Positions 35,563-45,335 of a stretch of DNA of 64,000 bases are shown here, one piece after another. A model generated the notes under the pieces. That model was not told the origin of the DNA, did no database searches, and worked only from the letters and a program-made list of their open reading frames with translations. The stretch comes from Anaeramoeba flamelloides (lineage: Eukaryota > Metamonada > Anaeramoebidae). Location of the stretch: contig JANTQA010000028.1 of the NCBI GenBank assembly GCA_027625915.1, positions 1-64,000 of the forward strand, in the 5' to 3' direction. A program made the position numbers and the translations under genes. Numbering within the stretch: the stretch's first letter is position 1; each line of letters starts with the position of its first letter.

Positions 35563-35762
35563 ACAGTCAATTTCACTTTTAAGACACAAACTTTCAACGA
35601 AAATTAAGTCACAAAAAAATCTCAAATTAAGGCACAAAATTTGTAATTATTTTTTTTACATTTTATTTTACTAGAATTTGAATTTTGTACCTTAATTTGA
35701 GATTTTTTTTTGTGCCTTAAATTTCGTTGAAAGTTTGTGCCTTAAAAGTGAAACTGACTGTA
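35563..35762. mobile_element. MITE-1 copy, well preserved
   Basis: TACAGTCAATTTCACTTTTA at the left and GTGAAACTGACTGTA at the right. Both arms carry the three AAGGCACAA-like words. Confidence 0.92.
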
Positions 35763-35876
35763 ACTGAAATGTGCTTTTGTATTAGGTTTGGAAAAATACA
35801 ATAAATTGACATTCAATTTTACTAATATTTGATTTTTGGTGTTACTGTGATGCCAAATTTTATCAATGGGGTTTAT

Positions 35877-36473
35877 ATAAGCTATTTCCAAAAAAAGAGG
35901 GGCAAATTTATTTTAAAATATATTTATTCAACTAAATGTTGAAAAAAAGTATTTAAAGATACAAAATCATTAAATATTGTTTATAGATTCCTAAGAATAA
36001 TTTAATTTGATTCTTAGTATTGTATTACATAAAGAAAAGATATTAAAATTTCTGATCTCAATTTTATCTGATATTTTCAACTGGTGAAAATTTGTGTTAA
36101 TTATTTTATTTTTGATCCAAAAAATAGTTTTCAATAACTTGTTTAATCTCAACAAATTTTAATATAGAATTAAAAATATATAAATACATTTGATTGTTTA
36201 AAAAATCAATTGTACCCTTTCCACATTTTCAGTTTTTTATTGAAATTGGTCGTACATTGTTTTCACCAAAAAAAGTGTTAATTTTTTTTTTTCATTTTTT
36301 GGAAATATTCCATCCATCATATTTTGAAATCAATACATTGAACTATTGATTCAATTGGTATTAATATTAAACTTAATTTGGTATTACCAATGAACATATA
36401 ACTCGACAAACAAAGATGATTTATTATAAAAAGTCAAAAAAAAATGCCACGCTTTTTTGGAGATACCTTATAT
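35877..36473. mobile_element. MITE-3, copy 2 (inverted to copy 1)
   Basis: TAAGCTATTTCCAAAAAAAG then AGGGGCA at the left; TGCCACGCTTTTTTGGAGAT then ACCTTA at the right. TATA-type sequence lies at both edges. Its complement aligns with 30171-30761 along most of its length. Confidence 0.82.
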
Positions 36474-37159
36474 ATTATGATTTAATCTATTTTAGGAGTG
36501 ATGTCTGTACTACTTATGTACCTAACTTTCATTTCTTCATGAAAAAAATTAATATTTAAAAAAGTAATATATACCTACACACCTTTAAAAGGTGCTTTAT
36601 TAGCTACATCCCCAAACCCCTAAAGGGAGCTTCTTACGCACATACTTTTTGATATTAGAGGATTGGAATTGATATATTCAATATAAGAATTATGTTTTAA
36701 AAAAATCTTTTATGTAAGAAAAAAAATTAAAATATAACAATAACTTTAACTTTAAAAGAAAAATTTCATTAAAAATAATTAAAAAAAGAAAAAAAACAAT
36801 TCAAATTGAAGTAAAAATTCCGAATTTCATTTTCAAATTTATTGTTTTAATTTGGGTGGGTGGTTTTATAGAACGAAAATTGATGAAAATCGAAAATTTC
36901 CGAAAAAACTATTGATTATTAGTGTTAAATATTGAATATATTGAATATTTATTGAAAATTTTCGAAATTATTGAATATTTTGAGACAATTTTAGAATTAT
37001 TGATAAAAATCATTGAATTTTCAATTTTTCTTTTAATATTTCAATTATTAATCAAATTATTCAATATTTTAATTTTTTTTTACAGAAATAAAATGATTCA
37101 ATAATAATTATAATTATTCAAAAAAAATAAAATTAATCAATAATAATTGTGAAAAAAAA

Positions 37160-37360
37160 ATCTAACTTTAACTAGCCTAACCTACCCTACCCTACCTACC
37201 CTACCCGACCCTATCTAACCCGACCCACTTCACCCACGTAACTTCCTACTTTAACTAACCTAACCTACCCTACCCTACCTACCCTACCCGACCCTATCTA
37301 ACCCGACCCAACCTAACCTCCTACTAACCCAACGGTACCTAATCTAACCAAACCTAACTT
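37160..37360. repeat. C-rich degenerate telomere-like tract
   Basis: A roughly 90-bp unit containing AACCTACCCTACCCTACCTA and ACCCTATCTAACCCGACCC occurs twice in tandem (about 37170-37230 and 37258-37315), followed by degenerate CCTAACC words. Units of CCCTA and CCTAA type recall telomeric DNA, but spacing is irregular, so I read it as an interstitial or unrelated C-rich repeat. Confidence 0.75.
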
Positions 37361-37870
37361 AAACTTTAAATTAACCGAATTATTGAATATTTTGATAAAA
37401 TTTTTGAATTATTGATATAAATATTGAAATATTAATAATTTTTTTTTGATCAATAAATTTGAAAAATATTCAATAAATTATTAAATATATTCAATAATTA
37501 ACACTAATAATCAATAGCTTTTTTCGGAAATTTTCGATTTTCGTTAATTTTCGATTCTTAAATACAAACTCCTTAATTTGTAATTTTTTTGGTGTCTTTA
37601 ATATATTCAACATTTTTTTCTTAAAAAGTTAAAGAGGTTGAATTTGTTAAAAAAAAAAAAAAAAAATTACCATATTTTTAAACCAAAACCAATGATTATT
37701 TTTAATCTATCAAATCCAATCCCCATATATAACCAATTCTGAGGGCATGAACCACCCACCCTTTACGGAGTGTAGGGGGTGTGGGTAATAAAGCACCTTT
37801 TAAGGGCACGTATATAGATAGATTACTTTTTTAATTATTAGTTTTTTTTCATGAAGAAAGGAAAGTTAGT

Positions 37871-38070
37871 TACAGTCAGTTTCACTTATAAAACACAAAC
37901 TTTCAACAAAATTTAAGGCACAAAAAAAATCTCAAATTAAAGAACAAAATTCAAATTCTAGTAAAATAATTTGTAAAAATTAAAAATCCAAAAATCGTGC
38001 TTTAATTTGAGATTTTAGTGTACCTTAAATTTCGTTGAAAGTTTGTGTCTTAAAAGTGAAACTGACTGTA
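37871..38070. mobile_element. MITE-1 copy inside the palindromic element
   Basis: TACAGTCAGTTTCACTTATA at the left and GTGAAACTGACTGTA at the right. Flanks GTTAGT and AGTAAGTAGT join to match the opposite arm's GTTAGGTACATAAGTAGT. Confidence 0.9.
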
Positions 38071-38261
38071 AGTAAGTAGTCCAGAAATTTCTACTTGTTT
38101 GGATTAAATAACAAAATATATCTTTTTTCATCAAAATTTCAAAATTTATTTCTACAGTAAATAATTTTAAAAATTCAATCTCACAAAAAAAGATAAAAGT
38201 TGTTTACAGTTCTATCAAAAAAAAAGATGTGCTATTTCTCTCTAAAAAAATTAAAAATAAA

Positions 38262-38900
38262 AAAACATTTAATTTCCAAAACCAATTCTTATTCTTAAAA
38301 AATCAGTACTTTATTGATAAAAACACATCTATAAAATTCTACAGTCAGTTCCACTTTTAAGACACAAACTTTCAATGAAATTTAAGGAACAAAAAAAATC
38401 TCAAATTAAGGCACAAAATTTTGAAATTTTTTTTTAACTATTTATTTTACTAGAATTTGAATGTTGTTCCTTAATTTGATATTTTTTTGGTGCCTTAACT
38501 TTCTTTGAATGTTTGTACCTTAAAAGTGGAACTGGCTGTATATTAAAACTTTATAAAGTATAGTATTTCATTTGATCCAGAGTTGAACAAATATTTTGAC
38601 CTCTTAATCAAAAAAATTATCTCTAGGATCCAAAAAAAAAAAAAAAAAGAATGAAAAGTAAATAATAACCAACCCTTGGGGTATATAAAATTAAACTATT
38701 CTATTATTTTTTACAATTTTTAGTATAGTTTTACTCAATTTCATTTCGGTCAAATCAATTTCTTTTTCTGATATTGGTTAAAAAAAAAAATATTTTTTTT
38801 CTTTTAATTCTTTAAACTAAAAGTATCCCATGGGATATAATCTTGTTTACATTAAACCCAAGATAAAAAAATTGGAGGAAATTTGTAGTTTTAGGAAGTA
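38262..38900 (+). repeat. Repeat family shared with 19377-19885, copy 2
   Basis: CCAATTCTTATTCTTAAAAA, a T/C-rich block and GTATCCCATGGGATATAATC follow the same order as in copy 1. A MITE-1 copy (38340-38540) interrupts it. No gene. Confidence 0.4.
38340..38540. mobile_element. MITE-1 copy
   Basis: TACAGTCAGTTCCACTTTTA at the left, GTGGAACTGGCTGTA at the right; complete. Confidence 0.9.
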
Positions 38901-38929
38901 CATTCAATTATTGTAGAGCACCAAGTTTT

Positions 38930-39140
38930 TTTGTTTTGATTTTTTAAATAAAAAGAAAAATTATTAAATTTTTTTTTTATTTCAAAAAGTAAAAAAAAAA
39001 AACCTAGGACACTTTCCAATAGTTTTCATGAGATCTTCTGTTTTGTTTGCACAAATTTCTAGGTTTTTTTGGTGTTTTCTATTTATTTGTGAAGTTTTCT
39101 TGGTTTTTTTGAGGTTTTCTTTTTTATTTATGAAGTGTTC
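38930..39140. repeat. Partial hairpin cluster
   Basis: One degenerate hairpin (TAAATAAAAAGAAAAATT and complement, then AAAAAAACCTAGGACAC) and words such as AGTTTTCTTGGTTTTTTTGA link this to the clusters at 17176 and 43000. A MITE-1 copy begins at the TA of its AGTGTTCTA word. Confidence 0.6.
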
Positions 39141-39347
39141 TACAGTCAGTTCCACTTTTAAGGCAGAAGCTTCAAAGTAATTTAAATCACAAAATAAAAA
39201 TCCCAATTTAGATACAAAATTGAGATTCTAGTAAAATAAATTGTATTTATTAAAAATTCCAAATTTTGTATCTTAATTTGAGATTTTTTTTTTGTGCCTT
39301 AAATTTCGTTAAAAGTTTGTGCATTAAAAGTGGAAGTGGATGTTATG
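39141..39347. mobile_element. MITE-1 copy
   Basis: TACAGTCAGTTCCACTTTTA at the left; the right tip is decayed (GTGGAAGTGGATGTTA). Confidence 0.8.
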
Positions 39348-40227
39348 TATCATATATATTTGATGTTAGTAACTTGATTTCCACTAATTATGTAATGTTT
39401 AAAAATTTTGGGTAATTTTTAATTTCGGGACACTTTCTTTTCTGTCAAAAGAAAACAAAAAAATATAGTCTTTTAACAAGAAATTTTTTTTTAGAAAAAA
39501 TAGCATTCACTCAGAGGTCAACCATCAAAATGTATGTGTTAAAAAATTTAGAAGGAGCATGAAAACAAAAAAACACAAAAAATCTAAATTTTTTTAAAAA
39601 AAGTTCAAAAAAATTAAAAAAAAAAAGATTCCAATTCAACACACTAAAATTTAGATAAAAGTACTATATATTTTCAAAAAATGATATTTGTTTTATGACT
39701 ACTATTTCAGAAAGTGAAATTTTTACGAGAAATTTTAATTTTTAATAATCATTTTTTTAAAATTTTAAAAAAAAATAATTTTAAAATTTTGTAATAATGT
39801 GTTATTGAATGTTAATGTTTTCAATAACACAACATTAAATCTAATGGTTTCAAAAATATATCTTTTGGGGAATTTTAATTGACTCATTTTAAAAATTACA
39901 ATAACGATTAAAAAAAATAAAAACAAGATCAAATAATTTTTTATACGAGTGATTTTAATAAGAAAAAAAAAATGATTTTTTATCACTTTTTGGCAATAAT
40001 AACCACTAATTTCAAGATATTGGAAAATTGACTTTCTGTTTTATTTAGGTACTATATTGTGTAATGATTTTTTCACACTTAAAAAAATATTAATTTTGAA
40101 AAAATTTTAAAAACACTTGTGATATTAAATTGGATAAAAGTTTTCAAAATAAATGAAAAAAACAATTTGTCTTGAATTTTCTGAAAATTAAATAATAGTA
40201 GTAAATTGATAAAAGTAATGTAGTGAA
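39348..40227. other. A+T-rich stretch downstream of the minus-strand gene
   Basis: No gene or known repeat. For the minus-strand gene it would contain the 3' untranslated region; several AATAAA/AATTAA-like words are present, but none can be chosen as the poly(A) signal. Confidence 0.4.
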
Positions 40228-40704
40228 TTAATTTTCAATAAATTCGATCGAGAATTCTAAGTCACCTCTTCTTGGGAATGAACCAACCAAATCTTCTTCT
40301 TGGATGATTTCAGATCCACCCTTTGGTTGATTAAAAACGATCTCATTATCATATAAATCACCTTCATTTATTTCAATAAGGATTTTGCATTGGTAAGTTT
40401 CTGTGGTTAATTCCTTTTTTGATTCATTCAAAAGTGTGATCGAAATGGAAAAGATGTCCTCATCATTATCATTACTGATAAGCAGTTCCCAATAGTATTC
40501 ATCGTATTCAAAGGGGAGGAGACTTATATTTGGATCTCCTCTTTTCCAGAATTTAGGTAGTATAAATTCGAATTCATTCTTCTCAATTTTCTCAACACAT
40601 GGGAATAGATCTGGGTCATCAAAAGTTAGATTCACTTTAAAACTGAATGATTGATGTAATTCAAAATATCGTATAAAGCCACAAGTGGAAAAGTAATTAT
40701 TCAT
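40228..40704 (-). CDS. Hypothetical protein with a Y-D-x-Y-x-W module
   Basis: A 158-residue open frame from ATG at 40704 to TAA at 40228-40230. Its amino-acid and codon use look like real coding sequence: less A+T than the flanks, balanced acidic and aromatic residues, no homopolymer tracts. The sequence is mostly alternating hydrophobic/polar, as in a beta sandwich, with FILPKFW near residue 50 and FEYDEYYWELLI near 65-76, then FSISITLLNE. That pattern vaguely recalls MATH/TRAF-like domains (aromatic-x-W followed by a beta strand), but I cannot assign it. Similar modules occur in the decayed minus-strand sequence just upstream (EIGFLLPKFW, YDSYIWDLVLI), so this may be the 3' exon of a longer gene or the surviving part of a tandem family. 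No signal peptide or membrane segment. The upstream frame is closed by a TGA eight codons before this ATG, after which another frame continues plausibly. Confidence 0.6.
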   Translation of the reverse strand: MNNYFSTCGFIRYFELHQSFSFKVNLTFDDPDLFPCVEKIEKNEFEFILPKFWKRGDPNISLLPFEYDEYYWELLISNDNDEDIFSISITLLNESKKELTTETYQCKILIEINEGDLYDNEIVFNQPKGGSEIIQEEDLVGSFPRRGDLEFSIEFIEN

Positions 40705-40739
40705 ATCTTGATCAAGATATTCTCAAATAAATATTGGAT

Positions 40740-41790
40740 TTTGTATCGGAATTATTTGGTTTTGTTAAACTGAGGTTCACATTTGATGCATAAATATCAT
40801 CTTTAAAAACCTTTTTCAAAGATGGATGGATCTTGAGGAAGAATTCCTACGTTTTCAATTTCTCCTTGCTTTCAGATTTAATTTGCCAATTGAATCCATC
40901 ATAAGCAAAAATATCTGAAAAATATTGTTGATTATTATTATTGGGTAACTTTTGTACCAACAATTGGAATGAATTTTGAGAAGTTTTGGAGACGCTAATA
41001 CAACTATTCTCAAAATTGAGATTGATTCAGGAAATTTTGCTTTGGAGGCAAACACTCAATTAAATCTGTGATTATAATTTGCTGATATATTCATTGTTTG
41101 TTATTAAAAGATAAATTACCTTCATAAAAGATATCAGATTTTTGATTCTTGATTTGGAATTTGATTTTTTTTTCTATGGGCGATGAATTATTTGATTATC
41201 CTGGTGATTTTTTATTAATTTTGATCAAAATCTTAAAGTTCTCATTATTAAAATTATGAATTAACACTAGGTCCCATATATAGCTGTCATATATAAAACT
41301 ATTTTGTTAAAGTCGATCAAAACTTTGGTTTTCCCAAAATTTTGGTAATAAAAATCCAATTTCTCCACAATAATTTCGATCTGGTTTTTCTTGTTTTTGT
41401 TGTATGTCCTTGTCCTTGTTCTTGATCAGTTATGAATTGTTGTAATTGTGGTGAAATGATTAGAGAATCAAAAGTGATCACCATTTTTAATTTTTTATTA
41501 TTTTTAATATCCAATATATGTCCCTACGACCCAAAAAACACTAAAAATGAAAAACTGATCAAATACTTTCCATTAATACAATTAAAAAAACAAAATGATA
41601 AAATAAAAATAAATAAAGTTTCAATTTAGCTTTTTCTTGAAAACATTTTTTTGCCAAAATCGTTGATTTCAACCTTGAAATTATGTATATTTTTAGATAC
41701 ACTATCTTGTTTTAACTCATTTACAAAAAACAAATTCTAAATTATGGGAATTTTCTTTTCACAAAAGGCACTAATTTGGTCTTCAAATGT
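40740..41790 (-). pseudogene. Decayed or spliced upstream coding relics of the same family
   Basis: On the minus strand several coding-like strings appear in order but in different frames: TFEDQISAFCEKK (about 41790-41750), VNELKQDSVSKNIHNF and DFGKKMF (41720-41620), QLQQFITDQEQ (41445-41410), EIGFLLPKFW (41375-41340), YDSYIWDLVLIHNFNNENF (41300-41230), then QYFSDIFAYDGFNWQIK (40925-40875). The repeated aromatic-Asp-x-x-x-Trp pattern matches the gene at 40228-40704. Stops (TAA, TAG, TGA) and shifts separate the strings. They could be exons of one gene with short introns, but no consistent GT-AG set was found, so I prefer a decayed paralogue or 5' part. Confidence 0.45.
41515..41730. repeat. 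Inverted duplicate of a coding relic, left arm
   Basis: Complementary to 42345-42565 with moderate divergence; shared words on the coding strand include AAATGAGTTAAAA, TATACATAATTTCAA, GATTTTGGCAAAAAA and GTGTTTTTTGGGTCGTAGGG. Both arms can be read as NELKxDSVxKNIHNF then DFGKK. Confidence 0.75.
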
Positions 41791-42127
41791 TTTTTTTAGT
41801 TTTAAATGGTAAAATAAAAAAAAGTTAAACTAAAAGGATAAACTCTCTGGAAAAGCATTCTAATTTAATATATTAACTTATTCTTTTATTTAAAACTTTT
41901 CTCAACCCAAATTTTTCAAAAAAAAATAAAAAAGTGCACACTAATTTCAAAAAATATTTTCGAGATTCAAAAGTTGAGAGTGTTTTTATTCTAAAAAAAA
42001 TTATCACAGTGGTTAATTGAATTAAGTTAGTTCTTAATTTTGAAAAATATTAATCAGAAAAAAATAGTGCTTAATTTTATTAAGGACATATTAATTAAAT
42101 GAAATATATTATCTTTTTCATTATAAT

Positions 42128-42327
42128 TACAGCCAGTTTCACTTTTAAGGAACAAACTTTCAAGGAAATTTATGGCACAAAAAAATCTCAAATTAACACA
42201 CAAAATTCAAATTCTAGTAAAAATAAATTGTAAAAAAAAATATTGTAAATTTTGTGCCTTAATTTGAGATTTTTTTGTTCCAAAAATTTCGTTGAAAGTT
42301 TGTGCCTTAAAAGTGAAACTGGCTGTA
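42128..42327. mobile_element. MITE-1 copy
   Basis: TACAGCCAGTTTCACTTTTA at the left and GTGAAACTGGCTGTA at the right; complete. Confidence 0.9.
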
Positions 42328-42344
42328 ATTTAGTTTTTGTTTTA

Positions 42345-42565
42345 GTAAATGAGTTAAAAGAAGATAGTGTATATAAAAATATACATAATTTCAACTTTGA
42401 ATTCAATGATTTTGGCAAAAAATGTTTACAAGAAAAAGTTAAATGGAAACTTTATTTATTGTTATAATTTTCATTGAGTTTTTTAAATTTTTTTTTAATG
42501 GAAGAGATTTGATCAGTTATCCATTTTTAGTGTTTTTTGGGTCGTAGGGACATATAATCGAAAAA
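42345..42565 (+). pseudogene. Inverted duplicate of a coding relic, right arm
   Basis: Read on the plus strand it gives VNELKEDSVYKNIHNF, then NDFGKKCLQEKVKWKLYLLL, ending at TAA near 42466. The homologous minus-strand relic is at 41515-41730. It is a partial host-gene copy, inverted relative to its parent; the open frame at 42252-42467 joins it to MITE-1 sequence and is not a real start. Confidence 0.55.
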
Positions 42566-42589
42566 AATAAACTAAAACAAAATCAAACA

Positions 42590-42987
42590 TATAAATAATC
42601 CAAAAATAATAATTCAAAAATTATTTCAATTTTTCAGGAAATAGAGTTTTATAAGGGAATCTTAAAACTATAATAAAACTTTTGTATTTTAGTACATATT
42701 TAAATTCATTCATAAGTACGGTTACCAAAACAACCCACTCAAAAAAATTTAATCGATGTTTCAAAATAAAAAAGTGTTTTTTTATACCTTTAGTTCTACT
42801 TTAAATCTATAAACTTTCATCAAAAAAAAATAAGGCACAAAAAAATCTCAGATTAAGCCAACAAAATTTTTAATTCTAATTTTACAATTTATTTTATTAG
42901 AATCTGAATTTTATGCCTTAATTTGAGTTTTTAATCGTACCTTAAATTTTGTTGCAGGTTTGTGCCTTAAAAGTGGAACTGACTACA
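42590..42987. mobile_element. GTCAAAATAAT-type fragment plus old MITE-1
   Basis: 42590-42790 matches 31520-31710 (AAATAATCCAAAAATAATAA, TTCATTCATAAGTACGGTTA), including the decayed tip GGTTACCAAAACAA. A MITE-1 copy follows at 42791-42987 (TAGTTCTACTTTAAATCTAT, ending GTGGAACTGACTACA). Confidence 0.6.
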
Positions 42988-42999
42988 TGTTTTTATAGT

Positions 43000-43870
43000 T
43001 TTCTATTTTATTTGTGACGTGTTCTAGGTTTTTTTTCAAGTTTTCTATTTATTTCTAAAGTGTTCTAGGTTTTTTTACTTTAGAAATAAACCGATAATTT
43101 TTTAAAATTTTCTGTTTATTTCTAAAGAAAAAAAAAAACTTAACGAAAATCAATAGATTTTCTAAATAAAATAGAAAACCTCGAAAAAAACTAAAAACAC
43201 ATCACAAATAAATAGAAAACTCAAAAAAACCTAGAACACTTTATAAATAAATAGAAAACTCAAAAAAATATGTAGGATAAGTGTTGTAGAGTGCCGAGTT
43301 TTTTTTTCAATTTGAGAAATATAAAGACAATTATATAAATTTTCTAAAAATTCCTAAAAAAAAAAAAAAACTCAATGAAAAGTGCCGTAGAGTGCCTAGG
43401 TTTTCCAGAATTCAAAATAATCGAGTAAAATCAAAGATTTTACTCAATTATTTTGAAATCTGGAAAACTCACTGGCTGTTTTTTTGAAATTTTCCATTTA
43501 TTTCAAAAATTCTAAAAAAACCTAAAGGTAATTTTCTTGAGGTTTTCTGTTTTATTTGGAAAATCTATCAATTTTCTGTTTTTTTTTTTTTTTACTTTTC
43601 GAAATAAACCGAAAATTTATTAAAATTTTCTGTTTATTTCAAAAAAGTAAAAAAAACCTAGAACACTTCAAAATATAATTGAAAACCCCAAAAAAACCTA
43701 GAACACTTCACAAATAAACAGAAAACTCAAGAAAAGCTAACGGTGGTTTTCCAAAATTCAAAAGAATTCAGAAAAATCAATGATTTTACTCAATTCTTTT
43801 AAATTAAAAAAACCTAACGGCTCAAAGTGGTCATTAATCTCCTGAATTTTTAAAGTTCAAAATAATTGAA
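43000..43870. mobile_element. Hairpin-cluster element, largest copy
   Basis: Hairpins at about 43065-43140, 43290-43370, 43400-43465 and 43575-43665 have GAAATAAAC-type arms (TTTTCGAAATAAACCGAAAA and complement) or a TTTTCCAGAATTCAAAATAA arm. Between them ~38-bp units (CTAGAACACTTCACAAATAA, ATAGAAAACTCAAAAAAAC) appear in both orientations, so the whole is a palindrome made of palindromes. Homologous to 17176-17855. No gene. Confidence 0.7.
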
Positions 43871-44294
43871 AAATTAAAAAATTAAAAAATTGACTTTTTT
43901 AATCACTATTAAAATCCATATAAAGTCCAAGATCAATCAGCTAAGAATCAAAATAAAATCCAGTTATACTCAATACAAGATAATCTTATATCATCTTTCA
44001 GAAATTGAAAGCCTTAAGAAAGTATTCAGATCAAGAATGAAAGTTCAATTTTTACAATCGGAAAATTGCAGTTTTGTTTTTTTGTTTCTTTAGTTCCTTT
44101 GGTTCCTTTGGTTCCTTTGGTTAATATATTTCGTGTTTATTCTTGAATTTTATTTAAATTTTTTTGTTATTTTTTGGGATAAGCGTCTTGTAAGGAGAAG
44201 TTTATAATTAAAAGTTGGATGTTATTGGATATAAATTGAATTAGTCAGTTCATGGTTCACATTTGAATAAAAAAATCCTAAAGTTAAGTAAACT
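43871..44294. other. Spacer with a TTCCTTTGG array
   Basis: A 67-codon plus-strand frame (43890-44093) has a coding-like stretch (SEIESLKKVFRSRMKVQF) but no recognisable domain. At 44088-44123 TTCCTTTGG is repeated about four times; the complement is repeated at 46415-46460 and 27530-27560. Confidence 0.35.
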
Positions 44295-45335
44295 AAAATT
44301 CCAAAAAAATTGGACACAGTTGAAGCAGTTTTTTAGAATAACAATACCATAATTCAAATTTAAAAAGAATATTGATTTTACAAACATTTTACTTAGAGCA
44401 GTGAAAAAAATACCGAACATGAAAAAAATCCCGGACAAGATTTTTAATTGTGAATATTAGTAAAATTATCGTGTAATTTCATTTATTTACAATCAAATCC
44501 TTTTTTTAAGAATCGAACTTTTTCAATTATAACCCCCCCACTTATTAGAATGATGATTGATGAAATCACACTTGTTCAAAACACCATTCAATCAATCAAA
44601 AAACAAGAAGAAAAATTATCATTTTCCAAACTCTAGTAAACCTCTATAAAACTCGATTGTTTTTCAAAAAAAGTTGATCAACATAGGACTATCAAGCAAT
44701 TACTCGAGTATTCTAGAGGCACCTTACTTTGATGGACTTTAAGTAGGTTTATTACTAATCTCATAAAAAAATTGGTTATTTATAATAAGGATTTGATTGA
44801 AATTAGACAAAAATTTTACTAATACCCACAATTAAAAATCTTGTCCGGGATTTTTTTCATGTCCGGTATTTTTTTCCCTACTATATTTCATTTTTTTGTT
44901 TTGTTCTAATTTCCAATTTTGTTGTTATAAAATCTGTTTCCTTTAGATCTGAAAATTTTTTTCTAGATATAGTTGATAGAAGGTTAATGTTGAGTTTGTT
45001 AAATAGAAAAATCCAAATACAATTAGTAGATGGTATCTTATCATTTGATCGATCAACAACATTTGTTGGTGAAATTTCAACAAATTTACCAATCCATTTT
45101 CTGTTCCTCTCTTTTCATTATTTTAGAAATTTGGAAAAACCCTGATTTTTATTTTTGAGTTTTTATATTTTAATCTTTTATTTGGATTAAAATGATTACT
45201 TATTAAAACATTAATACTGGATAACTTTTATATTGTTTTATATTATGCTTGGAAAAATATAATATAAATTGAGTTTATTTTATTTGTATATTTTTGATTT
45301 TGATATGTACATATTTTTGGAATGGGGTTTAGATT
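44295..45335. mobile_element. MITE-5, copy 3, split by MITE-4
   Basis: The left tip ATTCCAAAAAAATTGGACAC and right tip TACATATTTTTGGAATGGGG bound the MITE-5 body, interrupted by MITE-4 at 44399-44883. The right part shares ATCTGTTTCCTTTAGATCTG and CTTATCATTTGATCGATCAA with copy 1. Confidence 0.6.
44399..44883. mobile_element. MITE-4, copy 2, inside MITE-5
   Basis: AGTGAAAAAAATACCGAACA with CCCGGACAAGATTTTTAATT at the left; AATTAAAAATCTTGTCCGGG, then ATGTCCGGTATTTTTTTCCC and TACTA at the right. Better preserved than copy 1 at 7819-8319. Confidence 0.82.

Larger units (their letters stand above)
34935..35875. mobile_element. MITE-5, copy 2, with two MITE-1 insertions
   Basis: The left tip ATTCTAAAAAATTGGACACT and a decayed right tip (GATGCCAAATTTTATCAATG) bound the same body as 23500-24045. 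Two MITE-1 copies (35342-35539 and 35563-35762) sit in its right part, 23 bp apart. A 77-codon minus-strand frame at 35019-35252 lies in the body; it shares the string NRLR and its surroundings with the inverted copy near 48600, so it may be a coding scrap, family unknown. Confidence 0.6.
36497..38085. mobile_element. Palindromic element with a C-rich telomere-like core
   Basis: Outer arms: GTCTGTACTACTTATGTACC, CTTTCATTTCTTCATGAAAA and AAAAGGTGCTTTATTA at 36500-36640, mirrored at 37740-38085. Inner arms: AAAATCGAAAATTTCCGAAA, then CTATTGATTATTAGTGTTAA (36870-36925), mirrored at 37498-37553. The centre (37160-37360) is a strand-asymmetric C-rich tract. A MITE-1 copy (37871-38070) sits within the outer right arm; removing it and one TA restores symmetry with the left arm. 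One further arm-like copy lies at 48800-48960. No open frame of note; a 60-codon frame at 36922-37104 is low-complexity. Confidence 0.75.

Noticed and set aside
37160-37360. A true telomere
   Set aside because: Irregular units only 200 bp long, in the middle of a palindromic element with ordinary sequence on both sides.
42252-42467. 71-codon plus-strand gene
   Set aside because: Its first third is MITE-1 sequence; only the distal part is a host-gene relic.
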